From positions 1 to 64,000 of the forward strand of contig CAMUZE010000003.1 in assembly GCA_947165135.1 (NCBI GenBank): DNA of 64,000 nucleotides. Direction: 5' to 3'. The position numbers and the translations under genes are program-made. Numbering within the stretch: position 1 is the stretch's first letter; the number at the start of each line of letters is the position of its first letter. The stretch comes from an uncultured Clostridia bacterium (GTDB lineage Bacteria > Bacillota_I > Bacilli_A > RF39 > UBA660). Below are positions 25,955 through 33,959 of the stretch, piece by piece. The notes below the pieces were generated by a model. The model was given only the letters and a program-made list of their open reading frames with translations, did no database searches and was not told the DNA's origin.

Positions 25955-27243
25955 GCTAGTTCTTTATATTCATCTTCAAGCACATATATGTCTTTACTAC
26001 TCATAAACAATAATACTGAATCTTTATATTGTAATAATTTATTTATTGTCTCTAATGATATGTGCTCACCATTTTTAAGTAAATCTATTATCATATTTGC
26101 ATCAACATCATCATATCCTACTTCTTTTCTATCTTCTGCTATATCCATAACGTATGCTTTATCTGCTAAATTAAGAGCATCAGCAAACTCTTTATAGAAA
26201 AATTTAACTCTTGATTTAGTATGTGCTTTAAATATAGCAATTATTTTTTTATTTGGATATTTCTTTCTAGCTGCTTCAATTGTAACTTTTACTTCAGTAG
26301 GGTGATGTGCATAATCATCTATTAATATGTTTGATTTAAATTTTTCTTCGATAAATCTTCTCTTTGCATGTTCTATTTTCATTATTTGTTTTTTAACTAA
26401 ATCTTTATCTAAATTTTCTAAATAACAAACAGTTATAACAGATAAAGCATTAAGAAGTAGATGATCTGCATTAAATGGGAAAGTAACATTCATATATTTT
26501 TTTCCTTTAATAAATACATCAGCAATAGTATTATCATTTTTATATTCTATATTTTTTAAAGTAACATCATTATTATCATTGAATCCATAAAATAATACTT
26601 CTTTATTTGTTTTAATTTTTCTTGTATTAGAATCATCTCCACACATTATTACAATGTTTCTTGCTTTATTTGCAAATTCATTAAACGCATCTATTACATC
26701 ATCTAAATCTTTATAATAATCTGTATGATCAAGTTCAATATTAGTTATTATTGCATAATATGGATTATATGATAAGAAATGTCTTTTATATTCACATGCT
26801 TCTAGGGCAAAGTAATTATTTCCTTTATTAGCAAAACCAGTTCCATCTCCAATTAGATAATTAACTCCAAAAGGTTCTAAAACATATTTAAACATTGTTG
26901 TTGTACTCGTTTTACCATGACAACCAGATATTGCTATTAGTTTAGTGTTATCAGTTATTTTTGCTATCATTTCTTGATATGTATATATTTTAAGATTTAA
27001 TTCATTTGCTCTTTTTACCTCTTCATTTTCAATGGTAAATGCATTTCCTTGAACAATTGTCATTCCTTCTTTAATATTATCTTTGTTAAATTCAAATATT
27101 TTAATATTTCTTTCTATTAATTGTTCTTCAGTAAAGAAATGATCAGGTTTATCACTTCCCATAACAATATATCCTAAATCATGCATAATACATGCAAGTG
27201 AACTCATTCCACTACCTTTAATACCAATAAAATAATATATCAT
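25942..27243 (-). CDS. murC: UDP-N-acetylmuramate--L-alanine ligase
   Basis: 433 residues. Starts MIYYFIGIKGSGMSSLACIM, the MurC-type N-terminal nucleotide fold, then the ATP loop ISGCHGKTSTTTM (about residue 106), NIELDHTDYY, and the C-terminal IDDYAHHPTEV characteristic of MurC. Adds the first amino acid to the peptidoglycan stem peptide. Mpl is less likely because of length and the GIKGSGMS start. AGGGTGAATATAA precedes the ATG and TATAAT is about 19 bases upstream. It stands apart from other mur genes. Confidence 0.92.
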   Translation of the reverse strand: MIYYFIGIKGSGMSSLACIMHDLGYIVMGSDKPDHFFTEEQLIERNIKIFEFNKDNIKEGMTIVQGNAFTIENEEVKRANELNLKIYTYQEMIAKITDNTKLIAISGCHGKTSTTTMFKYVLEPFGVNYLIGDGTGFANKGNNYFALEACEYKRHFLSYNPYYAIITNIELDHTDYYKDLDDVIDAFNEFANKARNIVIMCGDDSNTRKIKTNKEVLFYGFNDNNDVTLKNIEYKNDNTIADVFIKGKKYMNVTFPFNADHLLLNALSVITVCYLENLDKDLVKKQIMKIEHAKRRFIEEKFKSNILIDDYAHHPTEVKVTIEAARKKYPNKKIIAIFKAHTKSRVKFFYKEFADALNLADKAYVMDIAEDRKEVGYDDVDANMIIDLLKNGEHISLETINKLLQYKDSVLLFMSSKDIYVLEDEYKELAKKE

Positions 27244-27283
27244 TTATATTCACCCTAAATTAATTATACAATAAATATTATTA

Positions 27284-27312
27284 TAGACAAAGTATTTATT
27301 TTGAATTATAAT
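27284..27312 (+). promoter_or_regulatory. Promoter TAGACA-17-TATAAT
   Basis: TAGACA (27284-27289) and TATAAT (27307-27312) with 17-base spacing, 23 bases before the start at 27336. It is divergent from murC. Confidence 0.72.
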
Positions 27313-27335
27313 AAATCTTATATTCTGGGGGAAAT

Positions 27336-28712
27336 ATGGAAAATAAAGAAACATATAATATTAATTATGGATATACTACTTTTTTGGCTTTTTTAATGTA
27401 TTTAAGATATAATAATAGTAGAAAAATTGAAATAGAAATACTATTAAAATACCCAGAATTACTTTTAGAAACTTTAAATGAATCAGAAAAAGAAAATTAT
27501 AATATTATTATGGGTATAGATGATAATAGTTTTTATGACTTTTTAAAGCTAAATAAAGAGATTTTTACTATAGATGATAAATATGTTTGTTTAAATGAAA
27601 AAGTGTCTATAAATGACTTAAATAGAGTATTAGAGACATATAATTTTCCATTCACCAGTTCTGCTATACATGTAATAAGATTTGATAATAGTTTAAAAGA
27701 GTCATTAAAATTAAATGGCATTAGAGATACTCTTAATAAATTTTATAATGTTGAAGATAAAATAAAATCATATTATCTTTCATATGCTTATGGGTTAGAT
27801 AAACCAAATTATCCCGAAAAAATAAAAATTTTATTAGAAAAAAGAAATGATTTTTATTCTAAACTAGCATTAAGAAGTAAAGATTATGTTGGAGATTGTC
27901 ATAGTGAAGTAAGTACTATTGATAGAGAAAATCCATTTGAGTATTTTTATCCAGTTGATAATGAAATTGATTACGATGAAATGTTTCCAGACGCTATTAA
28001 TTTGGTGGATGAGGTATTAAATGATGTTTATATGTTTACTATTTTTATTGAAACTAGTAATCCTAGTAAATATAGAATGTATGAAGATGTTAATGGGCTT
28101 GATTTAAAATATGCGTATAATATTGATGCTGGTACTAATGATGAATATAGAAGAGAGTTTAAAAAAAGTGTAATGAAGAACTCTATTCAAACTGGTAAAT
28201 TAATATTTACTCCAAGAACTAGAAGTCAAATGCTATTCTATCTTGGATATATTAAATGTATAAATGAATTATTAGATAAACTTGGTGATAATGAAGAATT
28301 AAAATTAATTAAATATAAATTGATATACTTACTTGATGATAATTCATTAAATTTAATTAATGAAGATAATATTGATAGAGAATATGATAGATTATATAAA
28401 AAATATTTAGAAGAAAAACAATATAGTAAAGAAGAGGCATATGAAACATTTGATGAATATGATGATATTAATATTGATCCATTTGAATTAGATTGGTTTC
28501 AAGTATTAATAAAAGCATTTATAATTGATCTATTTGATGGTGAATTATATGATGAAATGCTTACATATAAAAAACTTGCAATGATAAGAAATTATTATCA
28601 AATTACTAAAGATGAAGAAATAATGAATTTAATGAATAAATATTCAGATCATCCAAAGTTTTGGGAATATATGAAATATATAAGAAGTGGTAAACAACTA
28701 ATAAAAAAATAG
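27336..28712 (+). CDS. Hypothetical protein, 458 aa
   Basis: No family recognised. A large soluble protein, predicted almost wholly helical, with acidic low-complexity patches (EAYETFDEYDDINIDPFELDW). No signal peptide, membrane segment, Walker motif or conserved nuclease motif was seen. GGGGG lies four bases before the ATG, shorter than usual. Single-gene unit between its own promoter and a bidirectional terminator; the convergent neighbour at 28736 is also unknown. Confidence 0.75.
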   Translation: MENKETYNINYGYTTFLAFLMYLRYNNSRKIEIEILLKYPELLLETLNESEKENYNIIMGIDDNSFYDFLKLNKEIFTIDDKYVCLNEKVSINDLNRVLETYNFPFTSSAIHVIRFDNSLKESLKLNGIRDTLNKFYNVEDKIKSYYLSYAYGLDKPNYPEKIKILLEKRNDFYSKLALRSKDYVGDCHSEVSTIDRENPFEYFYPVDNEIDYDEMFPDAINLVDEVLNDVYMFTIFIETSNPSKYRMYEDVNGLDLKYAYNIDAGTNDEYRREFKKSVMKNSIQTGKLIFTPRTRSQMLFYLGYIKCINELLDKLGDNEELKLIKYKLIYLLDDNSLNLINEDNIDREYDRLYKKYLEEKQYSKEEAYETFDEYDDINIDPFELDWFQVLIKAFIIDLFDGELYDEMLTYKKLAMIRNYYQITKDEEIMNLMNKYSDHPKFWEYMKYIRSGKQLIKK

Positions 28713-28733
28713 TTTCAAATTTGAAACTATTTT
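28706..28733. terminator. Bidirectional terminator
   Basis: AAAATAGTTTC (28706-28716) pairs with GAAACTATTTT (28723-28733), six-base loop AAATTT. A tract upstream and T tract downstream. Confidence 0.85.
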
Positions 28734-28735
28734 TA

Positions 28736-29410
28736 TTATAGAAAATGAATTGTATAACTATTTGATAAACTTCTTTTTTTGCCTTTCTTAAGTTTTCCAT
28801 CTTCACATAATTTATGAAATTCATTACTAAATTTAGTAAGTTCTTCTATATCTTTTTTACTTGGCATTTCATTAACAGAATTTTTTTTGTTGCTTTTTGA
28901 ATTAAATATAGCCTGTGCTTTTTCTAAGTAAAGCATAAATTGTTGCACTTGTAGATCATCTTCTAAATCAAAACCAGTTTTATCTGCAACATACATAATT
29001 GTACCTTCAGTATCCTCTGCAAATCCAACTAAAAATCCATAAATCATTTTTGCTGTTGGTTCGATAGTCATAGTAACATTTTCAGTTTTACATTTATTTT
29101 TTAATTTATTAATTATATCTATAAATAACTTAATGCCATCATTTTCTTCAAATGGTATTTCTTTAACTGTGCCATCAGATAATCTATTCATTAAAGACAT
29201 CATATCAAAAGTAATACTATATAATGCTTCAGCTAAATTAAGTTCATCGTAATTTTTAGGATCTAATAATATTTCTAATGTTCTCTTAGCATTTTCATCG
29301 ATATTTTCTTTATTATCATCTATTAGTTTATTCAAAACCCAAATATTTTTTCTTAACTTACTAAAATAATTCTGTTTTCTTTTATTAAATACTTCTGCAT
29401 AACTTTCCAT
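28736..29410 (-). CDS. Hypothetical soluble protein, 224 aa
   Basis: No family recognised. A helical charged protein: residues 1-55 basic (KRKQNYFSKLRKNIWVLNKL), the middle mixed, and the last 50 Lys/Ser-rich (KKGKKRSLSNSYTIHFL). No membrane segment. GGAGTG precedes the ATG. A clear promoter is present (29437-29465), so it is expressed alone. It converges on the 458-aa gene across a shared terminator. Confidence 0.73.
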   Translation of the reverse strand: MESYAEVFNKRKQNYFSKLRKNIWVLNKLIDDNKENIDENAKRTLEILLDPKNYDELNLAEALYSITFDMMSLMNRLSDGTVKEIPFEENDGIKLFIDIINKLKNKCKTENVTMTIEPTAKMIYGFLVGFAEDTEGTIMYVADKTGFDLEDDLQVQQFMLYLEKAQAIFNSKSNKKNSVNEMPSKKDIEELTKFSNEFHKLCEDGKLKKGKKRSLSNSYTIHFL

Positions 29411-29436
29411 ATATTACACTCCTTTGATAGTTATAT

Positions 29437-29465
29437 ATGATATATTATTTAAAAGAAATTGTCAA
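29437..29465 (-). promoter_or_regulatory. Promoter TTGACA-17-TATCAT
   Basis: On the minus strand TTGACA (29465-29460) and TATCAT (29442-29437), 17-base spacing, 26 bases before the start of the 224-aa gene. Confidence 0.78.
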
Positions 29466-29469
29466 GTTA

Positions 29470-29496
29470 AAACCATACTTTTTTGAAGTATGGTTT
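29470..29496 (-). terminator. Terminator of the Pro/Thr-repeat lipoprotein gene
   Basis: AAACCATACTT (29470-29480) pairs with AAGTATGGTTT (29486-29496), five-base loop. On the minus strand a short T run follows the stem. Confidence 0.7.
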
Positions 29497-29501
29497 AAAA
29501 A

Positions 29502-30482
29502 TTACATATGTAGTGTTAAAGTTTTTTCTCTTTTAACTACTTTTCCTGGTAGTTTTACATCTTCTTCAACTAAAATAGGTTGTTCATTAGCAAAGAATAG
29601 TACTACTTTTCCGGAAGATTTCACTTCACCAACATTAGTATTATTTTCTAAATCAATTGCACCAAGTAAAGTATATCCATCTGGAATTTCAAATTTAAAG
29701 TTTCCATAATTATCAAATATTTCAGAATAATCACATGAATAATATATTACATGTGAATGTGGCTTATAAAAATTATCTCCATACATATTTTCAAATTCAG
29801 AATAATCTTCAGTATTTTCATATACTTTTCCAAAAGATCCATCAGACCAAATTTGATTAAGAGTTTCATATTTTTTCGTTTCTTGGTCTAATAATATGCT
29901 TTGCACATACATATCTGCTCGTGTATTAAGGTTTTTTTCAACCGGATCAACATTAAAATATATCCAAACATAAGGTTTGCTTTTATCTTCTTCATCAATT
30001 CCTACATATACATACCCATATCCTTCTGGCAAATATGGTACTATAACATTACCATTAGTCCATCCATCTTCTATGTTTTGATTGATTTGTCTTTCCGCTG
30101 AATTTATAACCATATGTACCCCTGGTTCAAGAATTACTGTTCGATTTAAATCATCCATATCGAATTCTCCTATTAAAGGTATACGTGGCATTTCATCTTT
30201 TGGTTCTGAAGTTGGCTCTATAGTTGGCGTTGCCGTTGGCTTTTCAGTTGGCACTTCAGTAGGTTCAATAGTAGGTGTTGCCGTTGGCTTTTCAGTTGGT
30301 ACTTCAGTAGGTTCTATAGTGGGTGTAGGGGTTACTATTTTGGTTGGTTCTGGTGTTTCTTCTAGAATAGTAGCAGTTACTTCTACATTTGAATTTTGTA
30401 TTTTTTTATTATCTTTACATCCTCCCATTAGACCTAGTGATGCAATTATTGCTAATAAAGATGCTTTTACTCTTGGTTTCAT
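29502..30482 (-). CDS. Lipoprotein with Pro/Thr repeat linker, 326 aa
   Basis: A signal peptide ends in LGLMGGC (lipobox-like, Cys 22). Then comes a low-complexity stalk of about 60 residues made of a 16-residue unit containing TIEPTEVPTEKPTATP repeated about 2.5 times, then a globular domain of about 220 residues beginning near RIPLIGEFDMDDLNRTVILEPG. No family recognised for that domain. A Pro/Thr stalk spacing a domain from the membrane is typical of surface lipoproteins. AAAGGAGAG precedes the ATG. The preceding minus-strand transcript is a candidate small RNA. Confidence 0.8.
   Translation of the reverse strand: MKPRVKASLLAIIASLGLMGGCKDNKKIQNSNVEVTATILEETPEPTKIVTPTPTIEPTEVPTEKPTATPTIEPTEVPTEKPTATPTIEPTSEPKDEMPRIPLIGEFDMDDLNRTVILEPGVHMVINSAERQINQNIEDGWTNGNVIVPYLPEGYGYVYVGIDEEDKSKPYVWIYFNVDPVEKNLNTRADMYVQSILLDQETKKYETLNQIWSDGSFGKVYENTEDYSEFENMYGDNFYKPHSHVIYYSCDYSEIFDNYGNFKFEIPDGYTLLGAIDLENNTNVGEVKSSGKVVLFFANEQPILVEEDVKLPGKVVKREKTLTLHM
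30211..30325 (-). repeat. 48-bp tandem repeat encoding the Pro/Thr stalk
   Basis: About 2.4 copies of a 48-bp unit (TTGGCTTTTCAGTTGG core on the plus strand) in frame inside the lipoprotein gene. Copies differ by a few silent changes, so copy number could vary between strains without breaking the frame. Confidence 0.8.
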
Positions 30483-30571
30483 ACAATCTCTCCTTTAGGC
30501 ATATTATACATTATTTAATAAATAATTGTAAATATTTTTCTTAATCTATTAGTAATATCATTTTTAATGTA

Positions 30572-30657
30572 ATAAAAAACAATTCATTATAGAATTGTTT
30601 TGCATTTACAAGTGGTGCCTGTAGCCGACAGCTACTGAACACAATAACCTCATTCCA
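30572..30657 (-). ncRNA. Candidate small structured RNA of unknown family
   Basis: On the minus strand an approximately 85-nt segment starts near 30657 and ends in a good terminator: AAACAATTC (30600-30592 side) with GAATTGTTT (30585-30577 side) followed by TTTTTT. Its centre folds into an elongated hairpin: GTGTT pairs with GGCAC using two G-U pairs, and inner GTAGC pairs with GCTAC around TGTCG. A possible promoter is TTGGAC-17-TGTAAT just upstream. No start codon with SD and no open frame of note. It does not look like SRP RNA, RNase P, tmRNA or 6S. Family unknown. Confidence 0.42.
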
Positions 30658-30730
30658 TTACAATTATGATTCTACTCTTGTCCAAATAATAAGTAAACAA
30701 ATTTGTAATAAAAACTTTCAAATTATTTAA

Positions 30731-31273
30731 CTAATTAAGTATCTTTCTTTTAACAGGCAATTTAGAATATGTTTGTTTATAATATTCGAGAATAGTTAGT
30801 AATTCCTTCACAAAATATATATTTCTTGGATTAATAGTTTGATTATTTAAAACTAATTCTTCTAAGTTATCAATAGAAATTAATTCTAATCTAAAGTTTC
30901 CTTTTTGTTCTTTTTCTGTTAAAGATTGTTTACTTGTACCTTTATATTTTCCAACAAAATAATGTGTCGTTATTAATCTATTTTGTAAATTACCATCTCT
31001 TTTTGGATAATTATTTTGATAGTATTTTAAGGTGTTTAAATATGTTAATTCGTCTAGATTATAATCAATACCAATTTCTTCTTTTAATTCTCTGATAATA
31101 GCTTCTTCGGTAGTTTCACCTTGATCTATAGAACCACCTGGTAGTAAAAAAGTATTGCCATAATTTGCAATTAATATATTATTATTTTCATCTATAAGTA
31201 AAGCTCTTACTTTTGAATTAAATTCTTGTATTTCTTTTAATTCTAAATTATCCTCATTAATTATTAATTCCAT
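30731..31273 (-). CDS. Nudix hydrolase, 180 aa
   Basis: Contains the Nudix box GGSIDQGETTEEAIIRELKEEIGI in the form GX5EX7REUXEEXGU (about residues 45-67). Family members hydrolyse nucleoside diphosphates linked to another group, including oxidised nucleotides; substrate unknown. The ATG at 31273 follows GGTGGTGG; longer in-frame starts run into the tRNA terminator. Downstream of two tRNA genes but separated from them by a terminator. Confidence 0.88.
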   Translation of the reverse strand: MELIINEDNLELKEIQEFNSKVRALLIDENNNILIANYGNTFLLPGGSIDQGETTEEAIIRELKEEIGIDYNLDELTYLNTLKYYQNNYPKRDGNLQNRLITTHYFVGKYKGTSKQSLTEKEQKGNFRLELISIDNLEELVLNNQTINPRNIYFVKELLTILEYYKQTYSKLPVKRKILN

Positions 31274-31322
31274 ATATCCACCACCAACAAAATATTGATA
31301 CTTATTATAACATAAAAATAAC

Positions 31323-31345
31323 AAAAAACGAACACAATGTGTTCG
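31323..31345 (-). terminator. Terminator of the tRNA-Ile/Met - tRNA-Leu transcript
   Basis: CGAACAC (31329-31335) and GTGTTCG (31339-31345) with a three-base loop; six T follow on the minus strand. Confidence 0.8.
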
Positions 31346-31358
31346 CATGAAATCTAAC

Positions 31359-31443
31359 TGGTGCAGGTGAAGGGACTTGAACCCCCATGGATTGCTCCGC
31401 TAGATCCTAAGTCTAGTGCGTCTGCCAATTTCGCCACACCTGC
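31359..31443 (-). tRNA. tRNA-Leu(UAG)
   Basis: Acceptor GCAGGTG pairs with CACCTGC. The anticodon loop is CTTAGGA flanked by CTAGA/TCTAG, giving anticodon TAG (reads CUA). A long variable arm (class II tRNA) and T loop GGTTCAAGTCC are present. CCA is encoded (31361-31359). Anticodon and variable arm agree on leucine. Confidence 0.95.
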
Positions 31444-31452
31444 AAAATAAAG

Positions 31453-31529
31453 TGGTGGACCTTGTAGGACTCGAACCTACAACCGCCCGGTTATGAGCCG
31501 GATGCTCTAACCAATTGAGCTAAAGGTCC
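31453..31529 (-). tRNA. tRNA with CAU anticodon, probably tRNA-Ile2 (lysidine type)
   Basis: Acceptor GGACCTT pairs with AAGGTCC; anticodon loop CTCATAA gives CAU; T arm GTAGG-TTCGAGT-CCTAC; encoded CCA. A 1-72 G-C pair rules out initiator tRNA. C4-G69 and C5-G68 are the pairs used by TilS to pick tRNA-Ile2, so Ile(CAU, lysidine) is favoured over elongator Met, but this needs a model-based call. It lies nine bases upstream of tRNA-Leu on the same transcript. Confidence 0.85.
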
Positions 31530-31540
31530 ATCGCTTATTA

Positions 31541-31569
31541 ATAATAACATAAAATATTTTCAAATTCAA
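31541..31569 (-). promoter_or_regulatory. tRNA operon promoter TTGAAT-17-TATTAT
   Basis: On the minus strand TTGAAT (31569-31564), 17 bases, TATTAT (31546-31541) with a TGT extension, 11 bases before the first tRNA. Confidence 0.72.
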
Positions 31570-31642
31570 TAATTTTTTTTAAATAGTTAATTATTTTAAA
31601 AAATATGATATATTATAATTGTTTAAGTAGAATAATATTAAT

Positions 31643-32887
31643 ATGACTATATTAAATTATAAATCAAACTTTATAAAATTCATTATTTATATTAGTGCTT
31701 TTCTAATATTATTATTTGTTATGGTTAATATTGTTTATACTGAACCACAAAGAATTAAAAGCTCTATAATTAATTCAAATATAAAATTTGTTGATGAAAT
31801 TACAAATATTGATGTAAATTATCCAAGATTCAAAGATGAAAAAATAGATAAAATTATTTCAAATTATATATATAATTATGTAAGGATTTTTAAAGATAAA
31901 GAAGAAAATAAAACTCTTAAAATAGATTATGAAATATACTATCAAGATAATTACATAAATATAGTATTTAATTTAAATAATAGTTTGGATAATATTAAAT
32001 ATAAAAATATTTTATTAAACTTAAATACTAAAAATATAGAATATGTTTCTAATATATATGATAAAGAATTTTTAGAAAAAAATATTAATGAAATAGTCTA
32101 TTATAAATATGAATCTAAAATATATGATAAAGTAAAAGAATCTAATGTAAATAATCATACTTATATTATTAATGAAAATAAAATGATTATATATTTTTAT
32201 GATATAAAATTTGATGAAATAGATTATTATCCATATATTACTATTAATTTAACTGAAGATACTAGTAATGAAATAACTGCTAATTATAAATATGATAAAT
32301 ATATTGCTTTTACATTTGAAGATGGACCTTCTAAATATACTGAAGAAATATTGAAAACTTTAAAATATAATAATTCAACAGCAACTTTCTTTATGCTAGG
32401 TAATAGAATGAAATATAATAAAGATATTGTACTTGAAGTATATAATTCAAATAATGAAATTGAATCTCATACATATTCTCATAAAAAATTAACAAAATTA
32501 AATAAAAATGAAATAGATAATGAAATAAATTCAACAGAAATAATATTTAATGAAATAACTGGAGATAATTTTAAATATATAAGGCCACCATATGATAGCT
32601 ATAATAAGACAATTACATCATTAAATTATCCTTTAATATTATGGAGTGTTGATTCTAAAGACTGGTTATATAAAGATAGTATAAAAGTATATAATGAAGT
32701 AATAAAAGATGTGTGTGATGGATGTATTGTTCGTTTACATGATATTTATTTTGAAACGATAGAAGCAGTAAAAAAATTAATACCATGTTTAAATAATCTT
32801 GGCTATAATGTTGTTAGTGTAGATGAACTTATGAGAATTAAGAATTATATTCCTAAAAATGGAGAAACTATAAGAAAAATAAAATAA
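31643..32887 (+). CDS. Membrane-anchored polysaccharide deacetylase (NodB domain)
   Basis: 414 residues. A membrane anchor at about 10-30, an N-terminal extracytoplasmic domain of about 190 residues resembling the DUF4163/DUF3298 part of PdaC-type proteins, then a NodB domain from about 225. Motifs: FTFEDGPSKYT (motif 1, usual TFDDGP), HTYSH (motif 2), RPPYDSYN (motif 3), DSKDW (motif 4) and LHD (motif 5). It should deacetylate peptidoglycan or a related cell-wall sugar. Asp-to-Glu at the first Asp of motif 1 affects the presumed catalytic base. Start weakly supported: no good SD. Confidence 0.87.
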   Translation: MTILNYKSNFIKFIIYISAFLILLFVMVNIVYTEPQRIKSSIINSNIKFVDEITNIDVNYPRFKDEKIDKIISNYIYNYVRIFKDKEENKTLKIDYEIYYQDNYINIVFNLNNSLDNIKYKNILLNLNTKNIEYVSNIYDKEFLEKNINEIVYYKYESKIYDKVKESNVNNHTYIINENKMIIYFYDIKFDEIDYYPYITINLTEDTSNEITANYKYDKYIAFTFEDGPSKYTEEILKTLKYNNSTATFFMLGNRMKYNKDIVLEVYNSNNEIESHTYSHKKLTKLNKNEIDNEINSTEIIFNEITGDNFKYIRPPYDSYNKTITSLNYPLILWSVDSKDWLYKDSIKVYNEVIKDVCDGCIVRLHDIYFETIEAVKKLIPCLNNLGYNVVSVDELMRIKNYIPKNGETIRKIK

Positions 32888-32918
32888 TAAAAAATTTCTT
32901 TATTTTTCTACATTTGTG

Positions 32919-32927
32919 TGCTATAAT
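32919..32927 (+). promoter_or_regulatory. Extended -10 promoter for tRNA-Lys
   Basis: TGCTATAAT, a perfect TATAAT (32922-32927) with TGn extension, 35 bases before the tRNA 5' end. No clear -35. Confidence 0.55.
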
Positions 32928-32962
32928 CATATCAATGAATTAATTTTAATTCATTTTTAACT

Positions 32963-33038
32963 GGACCGTTAGCTCAGCTGGTAGAGCAATCGACTCTTAA
33001 TCGATGGGTCTAGGGTTCGAATCCCTAACGGTCCACCA
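32963..33038 (+). tRNA. tRNA-Lys(CUU)
   Basis: Acceptor GGACCGT pairs with ACGGTCC. Anticodon stem ATCGA/TCGAT with loop CTCTTAA, anticodon CTT (reads AAG). T loop TTCGAAT. CCA encoded at 33036-33038. Confidence 0.95.
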
Positions 33039-33047
33039 GTTGAAATT

Positions 33048-33069
33048 AAAGAGCATTTTTGCTCTTTTT
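33048..33069 (+). terminator. Terminator of tRNA-Lys
   Basis: AAAGAGC (33048-33054) pairs with GCTCTTT (33061-33067), six-base loop, T tract. Confidence 0.8.
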
Positions 33070-33125
33070 ATTTGATATTTCAAATAATATATGATATATT
33101 ACATTATAACTTCGGAGGGATATTT

Positions 33126-33899
33126 ATGAATAAAAAAAGAATACGTGCTATAGCATTATCTGCAATATTATCTGCTGGTTTGGCAGGTTGTATTCCACAA
33201 GAATTATCTGCAGATGTTAGTAATGTTGAAATATTAACCACTAATGATGAAGAAACTGGTAAAACATTAAATCAAGGTGTAGCACAAGAAAAAGATATAC
33301 AGGGAGAAAAATTTAAATTATCAATTCATTATTTAAGTGGTGAAGATACTTGGAGGATTACATCAAATAAAAAATTATATTTTGAAATTAAAACATTAAA
33401 TTTACCTGATAATTTAGCTGTATACATTGATAATATTCATATGGATACATCAATTGTTTCAACTAAAGCAGCATTTGATGGTATTATGCAAGACACTATG
33501 GATGATAGAATTCATAATTCATTAATGTTAGGTTTTCCAATAGATAATGAACGTTCATATTTTGGAGTAAATGAAATAGAAGGACAAAATGATTCTTTTA
33601 TTAGTGGTTATAGTTATGGTAATGCATATTATCATGGTGGATCAGTATATCAAAGAAGATATTTAGAATCAGATTATCTTGAAGATGGTGTTTGGGCAAA
33701 TAAAGTTGATGTTGTTATTGACTTATTAATTTGTGATAAAACTACAGGTGAAGTTTTAAGACAAGTAAGTGTAGATTCTAATTTATTAATTGAAGTTAAT
33801 GATAAAGTAACATTTTTAGAAAAAGGGGATTATGTTACTTATGATTATGATAGAGATGGAAGTAAAAAAGAAATTAAAAGAGTTAAAAAGAATGATTAA
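33126..33899 (+). CDS. Lipoprotein of unknown function, 257 aa
   Basis: A signal peptide with a clear lipobox: LSAGLAGC at residues 15-22. The mature part is acidic and beta-rich, with an aromatic segment SGYSYGNAYYHGG near residue 160. No family recognised. The ATG at 33126 follows CGGAGGGA; an earlier in-frame start lies in the tRNA terminator region. Exported to the outer face of the membrane. No operon partner is obvious. Confidence 0.78.
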   Translation: MNKKRIRAIALSAILSAGLAGCIPQELSADVSNVEILTTNDEETGKTLNQGVAQEKDIQGEKFKLSIHYLSGEDTWRITSNKKLYFEIKTLNLPDNLAVYIDNIHMDTSIVSTKAAFDGIMQDTMDDRIHNSLMLGFPIDNERSYFGVNEIEGQNDSFISGYSYGNAYYHGGSVYQRRYLESDYLEDGVWANKVDVVIDLLICDKTTGEVLRQVSVDSNLLIEVNDKVTFLEKGDYVTYDYDRDGSKKEIKRVKKND

Positions 33900-33959
33900 T
33901 TAAATATTTCTACTAGAAGATAAATAAAATATATTGTATAATTTTATTGGAGGTAAGGA

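Noticed and set aside
27336..29410. Convergent unknown genes 27336 and 28736 as a toxin-antitoxin pair
   Set aside because: They are convergent with separate promoters and a shared terminator, and are far larger than typical TA partners.
30572..30657. Assignment of the small RNA as SRP RNA or tmRNA
   Set aside because: The conserved SRP apical motif and the tmRNA tRNA-like end are absent.
31453..31529. CAU tRNA as initiator tRNA-fMet
   Set aside because: The 1-72 pair is G-C, whereas initiator tRNAs have a mismatch there. The acceptor C4-G69 and C5-G68 pairs favour Ile2.
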